This document shows, in pieces, positions 18,567 through 27,171 of a DNA stretch of 47,732 nt. Below the pieces are notes generated by a model. It saw only the letters and a program-made list of their open reading frames with translations. It was not told the DNA's origin and did no database searches. Origin of the DNA: Hyphomonas sp. BRH_c22 (GTDB lineage Bacteria; Pseudomonadota; Alphaproteobacteria; Caulobacterales; Hyphomonadaceae); the NCBI RefSeq assembly GCF_000961795.1, contig NZ_LADU01000106.1:1-47732 (forward strand), given 5' to 3'. Both the position numbers and the translations under genes were made by a program. How positions within the stretch are numbered: the first letter of the stretch is position 1; every line of letters starts with the position of its first letter.

Positions 18567-18585
18567 GTCCGGCCCGGACACATAG

Positions 18586-19165
18586 GTCACAGTATGTACC
18601 GGAGAGATGGGTTACACTTTTGCTCCGAACGGGTTGTCGATTGTCTGCAGGGTTCTCTGCTCGAGGTCAACGTATCCGAGGTCATAGTGCATGAAGGAGA
18701 CGAGCCATATGCCGTCGTCGACTTCCCTTATGCCGACATGCTGACCCGCGAGCACGGTGGAGATGTTGATTTTTTCCGGTGCATGCAGATCCGGCCGAAG
18801 GCGGTTATCGGGACCTCGCGGTCATGAAAGGGATAGTCGATGTCTGGCAGGCCGTCATGGATGCGGGATGACGGCGTGTGGATCTTTAGAGGGGTCGCGA
18901 TGGCGAGGCCTTCATGCGGGCGATTGTGTGTTGTATTCCCCGACGAAGTCATCGAACCGCACCTGCTGTTGCAGGTGATTTTCGCAGGCCGGTCGGGTGG
19001 TTTCCTGCTTCAGGGTAAGGTGCATGCGCTCATGCCAGCCATTCTGCTGCGGATGGCCTGGCTTGATGCGTTCGATGGCGATGCCGAGTCTGAGCCACCA
19101 GACAGAGAGTTTCGAGAGATTGTAGAGCCCGTTGGGACTGGCAAGCGGGACGCCATTGGGAACAG
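18586..19165 (-). pseudogene. IS481-family transposase, C-terminal remnant with two frameshifts
   Basis: Reading leftwards from 19165, the translation begins NGVPLASPNGLYNLSKLSVW and continues through PGHPQQNGWHERMHLTLKQ and RFDDFVGEYNT. A one-base insertion (about 18,935) shifts the frame to RPHEGLAIATPL and then GRICMHRKK. A one-base loss in an A-run near 18,775 shifts it to ISTVLAGQHVG, and the protein ends DNPFGAKV-stop. These segments match the rve/C-terminal part of IS481-family transposases. The N-terminal half is missing and replaced by an IS256 fragment. The element's 3' end, with GTGTAACCC and CCGGTACATACTGTGACC, runs to about 18586. Confidence 0.85.
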
Positions 19166-19418
19166 GTGATCCCGTTCCTTGCCTTCAGTGAAGGCGATCC
19201 GCCGGATCATTTACACCACGAATGCGATCGAGGCCCTGAACTCAAAGCTCCGGCGGGCGGTGCGCACGTGCGGTCACTTCACGAGTGACGAGGCGGCTAT
19301 GAAGCTGCTATACTTGGTCCTCAATCACGCTGCCCAGGAATGGAAACGGCCCCCGCGTGAATGGTTCGAGGCGAAGACCCAGTTCGCTGTCATCTTCGGT
19401 GACAGGTTCGTGGTCTGA
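19166..19418 (+). pseudogene. IS256-family transposase, C-terminal fragment
   Basis: The last 80 or so codons of a Mutator-type transposase are present: RRIIYTTNAIEALNSKLRRA, then KLLYLVLNHAAQEW and AKTQFAVIFGDRF, ending at 19418. A frameshift near 19,180-19,190 separates the first few codons (VIPFLAF) from the rest. It abuts the IS481 remnant directly at about 19165, so one IS probably inserted into or recombined with the other. It cannot be compared with the IS256 copy at the left edge, which shows only the N-terminal part. Confidence 0.85.
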
Positions 19419-19429
19419 TAATGAAAAAC

Positions 19430-19491
19430 GGCCACGAGCACAAAATTTAGGACAGTCCCAGGCCGCGAGCACAAGCTTTAGGACAGCCCCA
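19430..19491. repeat. Tandem 31-bp repeat at the IS256 end
   Basis: Two copies of a 31-base unit (19430-19460 and 19461-19491) differ at only a few positions. Each carries GAGCACAA, then TTTAGGACAG and CCCCA or TCCCA. The unit has the look of an IS256-family terminal repeat, so two element ends appear to be joined head to tail here, or one end has been duplicated. Confidence 0.8.
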
Positions 19492-19492
19492 G

Positions 19493-19704
19493 ACATCCTC
19501 AACTTCGCTGTCGATGCCCGCTCGCCTATTCCATGGCAGGTGTTGGCGAAACTGCGTGCCCAGAGAAGCGGGTCAAATTATGACAGCTCCGAACTGATGC
19601 GCCACATGGATTACGAAACCCGACGCGGAGAGAAACGAACGAGCTTCGCACCCGTAATGTGGATGCTGACTCATGCGGGCCTGAAGCCCGTGGCGGCAGA
19701 GTGA
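19493..19704 (+). pseudogene. C-terminal gene fragment of unknown function
   Basis: About 70 codons follow the IS256 end and run to a TGA at 19704, beginning DILNFAVDARSPIPWQVL and ending PVMWMLTHAGLKPVAAE. There is no start codon outside the IS and no matching N-terminal part elsewhere in the window. I do not recognise the family. It is best read as the tail of a gene cut by the IS insertion. Confidence 0.45.
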
Positions 19705-19775
19705 TCAAACGGCAGGTCGCCGCACGTCGCCCTGTCCAACGACAAAGGATGTACCGAACAGGCTGTATTTAAAGC

Positions 19776-21410
19776 CTAGTCTGCGCGACGCTTCATCGCT
19801 TCAGCAATCTCAGGGCGCGCTTCTGCGTTACTCAGGTACTGTGGATCAACACGCTTCTTTGACTGCTGCTCATAAGCATACCCCATCGCCAGTACACTTG
19901 CGTCCTGGTCTTTGCCCGCCATCATGGACAATCCCACAGGCAGGCCTTTGACCTCGCCCATTGGCACTGTGAGATTTGGATAACCTGACACAGCGGCGAG
20001 ATAGCCTGCGCCTGCCCAGTCCGGCCAGACGTCCCCGTTGATCGCATCGACGCGTGGCGCCAGCGGTCCGGAAGGCGACACCAGTACGTCGACGCTGTTA
20101 TCCGCCATCATCTTGTCGATACCATTGACGCCAGTTGCGGCCTGCACATCCGCCTTTGCTGCCAGATAGACTGGCGTTGAAAGATCACCCAGCATCTCCG
20201 ACGCCTCAAGGATCCCCTGATCAAACAGAGCAAGCTCCACGTCCGCATGGGCAGTATTGAACGCGATCAGCTCCTTCAATGAGCGGACTGTCACGGCTGG
20301 GGCAGCCTCGGCAAGATACGCGTTCAGAGTCGCTTTAAATTCATATTTCAACAGGTCATATGATTTCGACTGATAGTCATTTGTCGACGGAACAAAGGCG
20401 TCAATCTCCACAAGTTCTGCACCCGCATCTTGAAGATCTGTCAGCGCTCCATCGAAAAGCGCCTTGACGTTAGTATTGGAGCCCTGCGCAAACCGCATCA
20501 CGCCAATCCGCTTTCCGCTGAGCGCGCCCACATCGAGACCCGCTACATAGTCAGTCCTGGCATCTCCCGTCGACATCGCGTTCAGCATCAGGGCAGCGCC
20601 AGTCACCGTCTTAGTCATCGGCCCAGCCGTATCCTGGCTTGAGGAAATCGGCACGATGTATTGCTGCGACACGAGACCCACGGTTGGCTTGAACCCGACG
20701 ATTCCGTTAACTGCTGAAGGACAAATGATCGAGCCGTTGGTCTCGGTGCCAACACTCGCCGCAGCGAGTGATGCAGCAGTCGCTGCAGCCGATCCGGAAC
20801 TCGATCCACACGGGTTACGGTCCAGCATGTGCGGATTGCGTACCTGACCGCCCAGCGCTGACCATCCGCTCATGGAGTTTTCGGAGCGGAAATTTGCCCA
20901 CTGGCTGAGATTGGTCTTGCCCAAAATAATGGCGCCAGATCCGCGCAGGCCCGCTACCAGGGGCGAATCACGTCCCGTCACATTACCCTTTAGCGCCAGG
21001 GCGCCAGCCGTAGTGGCGATCTGGTCTTTCGATTCGATGTTGTCTTTCAGCAAGACAGGCACACCGGCCAGCGGTCCCATCGGCTGGCCGGCCTTGCGCG
21101 CTGCATCACTAGCTCGGGCTTCCTCCAAAGCGTTTGGATTCAGCGCCAGCACGGCTTGCAGGGTCGGTCCCGCCTGATCAATTATCGCTATGCGGTCGAG
21201 ATAACCATGTACAAGCGCTTCGGATGTTACTTCTTCCGCCTCAAGCGCGGCAAGTATCTCAGGCAAGGTCTTCGCTATCCAACCAGTCGCTGAATAATCG
21301 ACGACCTCAGTCTGCGCTCCGTCTGTCGGCGCATCCGATAAATTGACCGCCTTTGGAGAACAAGCAGCCATGGAAATGGTAAAAACAGCGGCGAGCACGA
21401 CGTGCTTCAT
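19776..21410 (-). CDS. Amidase-signature family protein, predicted lipoprotein
   Basis: This 544-residue hydrolase has a lipoprotein signal peptide (MAAC, Cys 17), so it is probably anchored on the periplasmic side. The amidase Ser-cisSer-Lys triad is present: Lys 122 (VLLKDNI), the Ser-rich CGSSSGS at 201-207 and nucleophile Ser 227 in GTETNGS. These proteins hydrolyse amide bonds; the substrate (peptide amide, amino acid amide or other) cannot be told from sequence. It is intact although bracketed on both sides by IS debris, so it may be cargo or an old chromosomal gene stranded among insertions. Confidence 0.9.
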   Translation of the reverse strand: MKHVVLAAVFTISMAACSPKAVNLSDAPTDGAQTEVVDYSATGWIAKTLPEILAALEAEEVTSEALVHGYLDRIAIIDQAGPTLQAVLALNPNALEEARASDAARKAGQPMGPLAGVPVLLKDNIESKDQIATTAGALALKGNVTGRDSPLVAGLRGSGAIILGKTNLSQWANFRSENSMSGWSALGGQVRNPHMLDRNPCGSSSGSAAATAASLAAASVGTETNGSIICPSAVNGIVGFKPTVGLVSQQYIVPISSSQDTAGPMTKTVTGAALMLNAMSTGDARTDYVAGLDVGALSGKRIGVMRFAQGSNTNVKALFDGALTDLQDAGAELVEIDAFVPSTNDYQSKSYDLLKYEFKATLNAYLAEAAPAVTVRSLKELIAFNTAHADVELALFDQGILEASEMLGDLSTPVYLAAKADVQAATGVNGIDKMMADNSVDVLVSPSGPLAPRVDAINGDVWPDWAGAGYLAAVSGYPNLTVPMGEVKGLPVGLSMMAGKDQDASVLAMGYAYEQQSKKRVDPQYLSNAEARPEIAEAMKRRAD

Positions 21411-21609
21411 TACGAACTTCCCAAACCTAGTCTGTTCCCACTCTATCGCGGTAAAGCACTTTGCATAGACCTCATACGAGAACGCCTAAGCGTCCCCATC
21501 GAGCGCAACCAGCCGAACATATTTATGAGCTTGGCTCGGGTCTGTTGTGAATCAGGATTCACTTATCGGCTAGATTGTGATTCAAACGGCCAAACAGGGA
21601 GTTCTGAAT

Positions 21610-21690
21610 ATGGACCGTCTGAATCTCACGGATGCCCAATGGGCGAAATTATCGCCGTTCTCCTTGGTAAGAAGACCGACCCCGGACGAG
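21610..21690 (+). pseudogene. IS5-type transposase, N-terminal fragment
   Basis: ATG 21610 begins MDRLNLTDAQWAKLSP, the typical N-terminus of an IS5-family (IS427-like) transposase. The next segment, VLLGKKTDPGRA, is in another frame, so there is also a frameshift near 21,660. The fragment stops at about 21690 where the hipB-like sequence begins. The presumed element end lies about 50-80 bases upstream, with GAATCAGGATTC at the centre. Confidence 0.7.
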
Positions 21691-21727
21691 CGGCAAGCTG
21701 CTTGGGTGATCTGACGAGCTCTGACAT
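21691..21727 (-). pseudogene. hipB: hipB 5' fragment (second copy)
   Basis: The first eleven or so codons of a HipB-like protein (MSELVRSPKQL, compared with MSQLVRSPKQL of the intact gene) read from ATG at 21727 and are cut off by the IS5 remnant. The sequence upstream of the start also matches the intact hipB leader, including a palindromic operator. Confidence 0.85.
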
Positions 21728-21756
21728 AGGCCAGCTTCCTGACAATTCACAACCGA

Positions 21757-21774
21757 TATGCGCTACAGCGCATA
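21757..21774. promoter_or_regulatory. Relict hip operator in the second copy
   Basis: TATGCGC-TACA-GCGCATA is a perfect inverted repeat with the same 4-base spacer layout as the hipBA operators. Only one palindrome is present here instead of two; by alignment, one 27-base operator unit has been gained in the intact copy or lost in this one. A further GCGCAT half-site is at 21795-21800. Confidence 0.75.
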
Positions 21775-21844
21775 ACTAGGCTTTATCTTCTGCGGCGCAT
21801 AGGAGCCGTTTGGTCGGATGGATTAATAGTGCGTCATGGCAGAC

Positions 21845-22179
21845 CTACAAAGGATCATAGTGCAGGCTGGCAATCGACCGTGGAGACGCATTCGAGCCTG
21901 TCGCAGCCCTGGCCGGGCAATGTCCCGGATAGATGCTCCTGCCAGCCATCATTAGGCGGCGTTTTTCGACTTGGGAGAGCCTCTTACAGGCCAGTTCTGT
22001 CTATGACCCTTGCCTATGAGCAATTGCGATTTCAGCGAGTTCGCCCGGGTAGCTGGTACACTCAGCAACCCAGTCCCTGAAACTTGACCACAGCCCGTGC
22101 GGCACCGCGCGCCTCCCAGTCTGTTGATCCAGGAAGCCTTTTCGACTGGCTGCGATCTCCTCCTGGGGAACCTCCCGCC
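21845..22179 (-). pseudogene. int: Integrase 3' fragment (second copy), inactivated
   Basis: The sequence aligns with the last third of the intact integrase (FLDQQTG, RAVPHGL, FRDWVAECTSYPGELAEIAI). It carries three lesions: HGLR has become HGLW, a TAG replaces the Glu codon after AHRQGS, and the catalytic Tyr in LAYKR has become Cys (LACKR). It stops at TAG 21845. Upstream it is truncated at about 22179, where an IS481-like end begins. The many third-position differences show that this is an older, related element and not a recent duplication. Confidence 0.9.
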
Positions 22180-22180
22180 A

Positions 22181-22226
22181 AAGCGGAAAGTGTGACCCAT
22201 GTGTCCGGTACAATCTGTCACCTATG
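22181..22226. mobile_element. IS481-family terminal fragment
   Basis: GAAAGTGTGACCC followed by GTGTCCGGTACAATCTGTCACCTATG resembles the 3' end of the IS481 remnant at 18586-18625, in the opposite orientation. It truncates the second integrase copy. Confidence 0.6.
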
Positions 22227-22287
22227 CCTCTAGCCGCTCATATCTAGCCAAATCAGATTCGCGTCGCGTGGCGGCATGTGTCATTGA

Positions 22288-23259
22288 TTACGACAAAGCC
22301 TGCTTTGCCCTGCCAATCACTTTCGATAGCAAGCCGCCTGCAAACTTCGGGTCCATGATCATGTATTTTGCCCATAGCCTCATGCTTGGCCAGCGGCCGG
22401 ATGCAACGCGGTCGCTCTGCGCCCAGATAAACTGCTCGCGATAGATCCCGATACGCTCGCGAGCGAGCGCCCTCGCAGCTTCATCGACGGCCCGCTCCCG
22501 GCAAATACGGCTAAGGACCAGCATCGAATAGTATTTCTCCTGCGAATACCGCAATTCGGACGTCTTGATTCCATGCCAGATATTGGCACCTGCCCCCCGT
22601 TCAGCACCGTTGCGCGTATCCACGATCCAACGGCTCGACACCCGTGCGCATTGATAGAAGAACTCAAAATCATCCGCGATCGTGAAGTGGGGATTGAAGC
22701 GCACGCGGCGCGCCAGATTGCCAGTCAGGACTGTCGCCGAGAGATGCAAATGGCGATACCATTCGCCGCACAATACATTCAGCGGCCGCGTGATCTCTAG
22801 CAGGTGTGGCGCTTCGTTGGGGCAGAGAAAGTGCGCCTTGTCGAGGAATTCCTCTGGGGGGCGATATTTGGCCGCTAGGGCATCGTCGATCCGTATCGTG
22901 TCATAGAAGAAGTCGGTGCCAGGTCTCTCCAGTGCAGCCGCGGCGCGATCCAGGTGTCCGGGAAGCCAGGCGTCATCGGAATCCAGGAACGCGACATACC
23001 GGGCGTCGGGGGACACTTCGGCCAGCCCGCGATTCCGCGCCCCGTTCGCGCCTGTATTCTCCTGGACGACAAGATTGACGCGGCTGACGTCTGCAGCGGG
23101 CATCATTTCCAGGTCCAGCGCCGCCGCACGAGGCGAACCGTCATCGACGACGTGAACCAGCACATCCTCCAAATCCTGGGCGAATATCGAAGATAGAGCA
23201 TTCACAAGATGCCCGGGATCACGCTGGAAGTATGGGATCACAACTTCAAATCTGGCCAT
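22288..23259 (-). CDS. Family 2 glycosyltransferase
   Basis: This 323-residue GT-A fold enzyme transfers a sugar from a nucleotide donor to a surface polysaccharide or similar acceptor. The nucleotide-binding DDGS is at 39-42, NTGANGARNRG at 68-78, and the metal-binding DSDD (DxD region) at 93-96. A second conserved acidic site (IADDFEFFYQ) lies near 217. No signal or membrane segment is visible, so it acts at the cytoplasmic face. It stands alone, with no other polysaccharide genes next to it, so its acceptor is unknown. Confidence 0.88.
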   Translation of the reverse strand: MARFEVVIPYFQRDPGHLVNALSSIFAQDLEDVLVHVVDDGSPRAAALDLEMMPAADVSRVNLVVQENTGANGARNRGLAEVSPDARYVAFLDSDDAWLPGHLDRAAAALERPGTDFFYDTIRIDDALAAKYRPPEEFLDKAHFLCPNEAPHLLEITRPLNVLCGEWYRHLHLSATVLTGNLARRVRFNPHFTIADDFEFFYQCARVSSRWIVDTRNGAERGAGANIWHGIKTSELRYSQEKYYSMLVLSRICRERAVDEAARALARERIGIYREQFIWAQSDRVASGRWPSMRLWAKYMIMDPKFAGGLLSKVIGRAKQALS

Positions 23260-23617
23260 CGGAACGCTACTCTAAATCTATCACAAAGAGCGTTGAATCT
23301 ATCACATAGAGCGTTTCGATCATCGCGGAGGTGCGTGATTCTGCGCTTGAATGAGGAAGACGCCCCTCCAGCTGCAAAAAGATCGCTGTTTTGCACATTC
23401 TACGTGCCTCGATCCGTCGGCACTTCAATGGGGCCAGTGACGCAAGACCGCACGGTTTAGTAAATCCTTCCATATGTTCACTTGTCTCCATCCTCGAGCA
23501 GAAATAGCAGCATTTGATCCCCCGCCATGTTTCAGCGCCACGTACAAGCGCGTACATCTTGCCGCATTCAGCCAGCGCCTATCCGCCGCCTAATCCTCAA
23601 AGCCAAGATTTGTTCCC
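23260..23617. other. Divergent intergenic region between the glycosyltransferase and the hydrolase
   Basis: About 360 bases without a gene. Apart from the tandem 21-bp repeat at 23275-23316 there is nothing recognisable. Promoters for both flanking genes should lie here, as they are transcribed away from each other. Confidence 0.5.
23275..23316. repeat. Tandem 21-bp direct repeat upstream of the glycosyltransferase gene
   Basis: AATCTATCACAAAGAGCGTTG (23275-23295) is followed at once by AATCTATCACATAGAGCGTTT (23296-23316), 19 of 21 bases identical. It ends 16 bases before the glycosyltransferase start (23259) and so lies in its leader or promoter. The unit length is two helical turns, which suits a regulator binding side by side. 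Confidence 0.85.
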
Positions 23618-24535
23618 ATGAACGCGCCTTTTGATCTCGTTGAAGTCGAACCCGGTCGCCGCCTGCATGTGCTGGTCGAGGGGCCAGAGGAGGCCCCCTG
23701 GGTCGTGTTCGATCACGGCGCGTTCGGCACTTATGCCGACGGCTGGTGGATCAAGGAGGCACTCAAGACCGATCACCGTGTCGTTCTGTACGGGCGGGCA
23801 GGCATGGACTGGAGCGATCCGGCGCCGGAAGGCGCGCCGACGCCTGCTTTCCACATTGCCGACCTGAAGCGGCTTCTGGCCCGGCTGGGCGGGCGGGCGC
23901 CTTATATACTGGTTGGCCATTCCATGGCGGGCCTGCGCCTCCACGCCTTTGCCAACCTGCATCCGGATGAACTCGCGGGCCGCGTTTTCATTGACGCGAT
24001 GAACCCGAAATTCCTGCGCCAGAAGGACGGCATGCGCGCGCTCAAGTCCTTCGCAGCCTTGTTGCAGCTTGGACGGCTGGCCTCAAAGACCGGCGTGCTG
24101 AATGCCGCCGCGCCCTTCGCGGGCGACGATATCGACCTGCCCCGCGAACGGCGAACGGAAAAACGCTTCCTGTTTCGCCAGACCCAGCGTTGGGTCGCCG
24201 CTCTGGCAGAGGTGGCCGCGATTGATCCCATGGCCGATTATTTCGATCCGGCCGTCACGGTGAACTCACCCGTATCAGTCTTCTCATGCATGGCTGATGG
24301 CGGCGAGAATGCCAATATCGTGAAATCGGTCTCGAACCAGGGCGGCTATGGCCGCCTGTTCGGCCTCGAAGGCGAGACCCGCACGTCCCTGCTCAACCCT
24401 GCCCATGCTGCGCGCATCGCACGGGAAGTACGCTACATGACGCGAACCATGATTCCCCTGCGCGCACCGCTTTCATCCGACACAAGCATCCGTGACCAGA
24501 CGGAAATCGGAAATCAAGGCTTCAGCACTCGATGA
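23618..24535 (+). CDS. Alpha/beta hydrolase
   Basis: This 305-residue protein has the alpha/beta hydrolase fold. The oxyanion-hole region FDHGAFG is at 31-37 and the nucleophile elbow GHSMAG at 100-105 (Ser 102). A histidine in LNPAHAARI near 270 is a candidate for the triad. Substrate is unknown; candidates are an esterase, a lactonase or a related activity. No signal peptide is seen. The 3' end overlaps the convergent serine dehydratase gene by 14 bases. Confidence 0.85.
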   Translation: MNAPFDLVEVEPGRRLHVLVEGPEEAPWVVFDHGAFGTYADGWWIKEALKTDHRVVLYGRAGMDWSDPAPEGAPTPAFHIADLKRLLARLGGRAPYILVGHSMAGLRLHAFANLHPDELAGRVFIDAMNPKFLRQKDGMRALKSFAALLQLGRLASKTGVLNAAAPFAGDDIDLPRERRTEKRFLFRQTQRWVAALAEVAAIDPMADYFDPAVTVNSPVSVFSCMADGGENANIVKSVSNQGGYGRLFGLEGETRTSLLNPAHAARIAREVRYMTRTMIPLRAPLSSDTSIRDQTEIGNQGFSTR

Positions 24536-25898
24536 CATTCACCGCCAGCCCGCCCTGGCTGGTTTCCTTGTACTTCGACGACATGTCGAGGCCGGTCTGG
24601 CGCATCGTCTCAATCACCTGATCCAGTGAAACCTTGGTCTGCTCCACCGAGTGAAGCGCCAGCCGCGCGGCATTGACCGCTTTGACCGCGCCAATAGCGT
24701 TGCGTTCAATGCACGGTATCTGAACCAGCCCGCCGACGGGATCACAGGTCAGGCCCAGATTATGCTCCATGCCGATCTCGGCCGCATTGGCGCATTGCTG
24801 CGCCGTGCCGCCCCACACCGCTGCGAGGCCCGCAGCCGCCATCGAGCAGGCCACGCCCACTTCTCCCTGACATCCCATTTCGGCGCCGGAAATCGACGCG
24901 CGCTGCTTGTACAAAAGGCCCACTCCCCCTGCTGCCAGCAGGAACTTTCGCAGCCGTTCGGTGCTGTCTTCCGCGTCCGCACAGTAATGTTTGATGACAG
25001 AGGGAATGATGCCCGCTGCGCCATTCGTCGGCGCTGTTACCACTTGCCCGCCGCTCGCGTTCTCCTCGTTCACGGCCATGGCATAGACATTCAGCCAGTC
25101 GAACAATTGCTCGCGCTCATTCGATTGCGGAGAGGCCTGCAGCTTCTGCCACAGGGCCGGGGCCCGGCGGCGCACTTTCAGTCCGCCCGGTAAAACTCCT
25201 TCCCGCCCCAGGCCGCGCTGGATACAGCCCAGCATGACCTCAACGATCCGGTCGAGCGCCGCTTCGGTCTCGGCGGGCGGGCGCACGGCATCCTCATTGG
25301 CCAGGATCACCTCGTGAATTGCCATGCCCTTGTCGGCGCAAATCGACAGTAGTTCTGCGGCCGATGCGAAGGGATAGGGCACGGCCCGCCCCGCCTGCAC
25401 GATGTCGTCGGCAAGCGGCGTCCGCAATTGTTTCGCCGTGGCAATGAACCCGCCGCCAGTCGAATAATACGTCTCCTCGCGCAGCAGGTTTCCCTCCGCG
25501 TCGAAGGCGCTCAGCTTCATGCCGTTCGGGTGCAGATCCGGCAACACATGGTAGGCGAATACGATATCCGCCTCCGGATCAAAATCCACAGATCGTCCAC
25601 CGGCCAATGGCAGGCGCTTGCCCACATATACGTCCGCGACCTGCGAATCCGCCATGTCGGGGTCCAGCGTTTCCGGCTCAAGCCCCAGCAGGCCAAGAAC
25701 GACCGCCTTGGGCGTCGCATGGCCGACACCTGTCAGCGCCAGCGAGCCCTGCAGTTCGACCTCGATGCGCGCGAGCTTTGCCAGCGCATCACCATCTCCA
25801 AGTATCGAAATGAACCGATTGGCAATCCGGATCGGCCCCACCGTGTGCGAGCTCGACGGCCCGATACCGACGCGGAAGAGATCGAGGACTGAAAGCAT
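24522..25898 (-). CDS. sdaA: L-serine ammonia-lyase (serine dehydratase), iron-sulfur type
   Basis: This 458-residue enzyme converts L-serine to pyruvate and ammonia using a [4Fe-4S] cluster. It is the single-chain form: a beta domain at about 1-160 (with [20 protein letters not shown] at the start) and an alpha domain from about 190. Cluster cysteines are in [18 protein letters not shown] and possibly [10 protein letters not shown]. Length equals that of E. coli SdaA. It stands alone, convergent with the hydrolase gene. Confidence 0.95.
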   Translation of the reverse strand: MLSVLDLFRVGIGPSSSHTVGPIRIANRFISILGDGDALAKLARIEVELQGSLALTGVGHATPKAVVLGLLGLEPETLDPDMADSQVADVYVGKRLPLAGGRSVDFDPEADIVFAYHVLPDLHPNGMKLSAFDAEGNLLREETYYSTGGGFIATAKQLRTPLADDIVQAGRAVPYPFASAAELLSICADKGMAIHEVILANEDAVRPPAETEAALDRIVEVMLGCIQRGLGREGVLPGGLKVRRRAPALWQKLQASPQSNEREQLFDWLNVYAMAVNEENASGGQVVTAPTNGAAGIIPSVIKHYCADAEDSTERLRKFLLAAGGVGLLYKQRASISGAEMGCQGEVGVACSMAAAGLAAVWGGTAQQCANAAEIGMEHNLGLTCDPVGGLVQIPCIERNAIGAVKAVNAARLALHSVEQTKVSLDQVIETMRQTGLDMSSKYKETSQGGLAVNVIEC

Positions 25899-25952
25899 GA
25901 ATGTACCTGTATTCGGCTGGACGGAAGGACAATGCCTGCCCGTTGCGCTGGA

Positions 25953-27158
25953 TTAAGGCAAGGGCTTGCCGCTCTGCGTGGCAGTCACGTCATGCCCGTA
26001 AATCCAGTCATTGCGCGAATGCACGAAGCCCGGCGCCGTTCGGCCCGCCAGCCACATCGGACCATATGTTGCCAGCTGCGTGAGGGGGTTGTGCCGGTGG
26101 AACAGTTTCGCGTTGGCGCGCGCCCCCGCCTGCACGGCGCTTGTCCGGTCGCGGCGGTCCGCCTCGTAGGCCGCAAGGCTCGCTGGCACGCTTTGCCCTT
26201 CCGACAGGCGCGCAGCCAGCACCCAGGCATCTTCCACCGCCATCACGGCGCCTTGTGCCAGGAAGGGCAGCATGGGATGGCAGGCATCCCCCAGAAGGGC
26301 GACCCGGCCATCGGTCCAGCGCGCCAGCGGCGCACGGTCAAACAAGGCCCAGCGGTTCAGCGTGCCCGCATTGCGGATCAGGTTCACGATCACCGGGTGC
26401 CAGCCTGAAAAATCTGCGAGTGCGTCCGCCCGCTCGCCCTCGCCCGACCAGGACTCCACCTGCCAGCCGTCATGCTCCACCACGCCAACAAAGTTCGCCA
26501 GCAGGCCGTGGCGCAGGCGATAGGTCACGGCGTGACGCCCCTTGCCGACCCACGCGCAGGCAGTCGGCGGCGGAAGGTGTTTGCCCAGCAAGTCGATCGG
26601 CACGACGGCGCGCCACGCGACATTGCCCGTGAATCGCGGGCTGTCCGGCCCCATCATCTGCGCCCGCACGACCGAATGGATGCCATCGGCCCCCACCAGA
26701 ACGTCGCCTGACACACGGGTTTCGTCCTCAAGCACTGCAGTAACGCCCGTCTCGTCCTGTTCGTATCGCGCCAGTTTCGCACCCAGCCGGACGGCACCCG
26801 GCGCACGCTCAGCGAGTTCCGCACTCAGGGCGGTGACAAGGTCTGCCCGATGCACATGCAGGTAGGGCGCGCCCCAGCGGTCGGCCGCCGCGAGGCCCAG
26901 TGGAATGTCGAACACGATCCGGCCGCTGCGCCCGAGGCGCATTTCAATGCCTTCAGGCTGGAAGGCCGTGTCCGCAATCCGGTCGGACATGCCCAGCGCT
27001 TCGAACACTTTCATGCCATTGGGACTGATCTGCAGACCCGCACCAACCTCGCCCAGCGCCTCGGCCTGTTCCAGGATAGTGACATCATGCCCGAACTGCG
27101 TGAGCGCCAGAGCCGCTGTCAGCCCGCCTATACCGCCCCCTGCAATCAGGATTTTCAT
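25953..27158 (-). CDS. FAD-dependent aromatic monooxygenase (salicylate hydroxylase-like)
   Basis: This 401-residue class A flavoprotein hydroxylase uses NAD(P)H and oxygen to hydroxylate an aromatic ring. The FAD-binding GGGIGG is at 7-12, the DG motif lies in VLVGADGIHSVVRA, and the second FAD motif is GDACHPMLPFLAQGA. It is closest in appearance to salicylate or 3-hydroxybenzoate hydroxylases, but the substrate cannot be assigned because no ring-cleavage or other aromatic pathway genes are nearby. It lies 13 bases downstream of a small zinc-binding protein gene on the same strand. Confidence 0.88.
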   Translation of the reverse strand: MKILIAGGGIGGLTAALALTQFGHDVTILEQAEALGEVGAGLQISPNGMKVFEALGMSDRIADTAFQPEGIEMRLGRSGRIVFDIPLGLAAADRWGAPYLHVHRADLVTALSAELAERAPGAVRLGAKLARYEQDETGVTAVLEDETRVSGDVLVGADGIHSVVRAQMMGPDSPRFTGNVAWRAVVPIDLLGKHLPPPTACAWVGKGRHAVTYRLRHGLLANFVGVVEHDGWQVESWSGEGERADALADFSGWHPVIVNLIRNAGTLNRWALFDRAPLARWTDGRVALLGDACHPMLPFLAQGAVMAVEDAWVLAARLSEGQSVPASLAAYEADRRDRTSAVQAGARANAKLFHRHNPLTQLATYGPMWLAGRTAPGFVHSRNDWIYGHDVTATQSGKPLP

Positions 27159-27171
27159 GGTTCAGGTGCGC

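Noticed and set aside
18520..18570. Possible tRNA or tmRNA end as attachment site
   Set aside because: The hairpin lacks a T-arm GTTC/GAAC motif and a cloverleaf; it is better read as a rho-independent terminator.
18383..18583. N-terminal extension of the integrase to 18583
   Set aside because: The 67 extra residues are Cys/Phe-rich, include the terminator region and do not resemble the family; the usual start MPKLL is at 18382.
24522..24535. 14-base overlap of the hydrolase and serine dehydratase 3' ends as evidence of a frameshift
   Set aside because: Both proteins keep sensible C-termini and short convergent overlaps are common in compact genomes.
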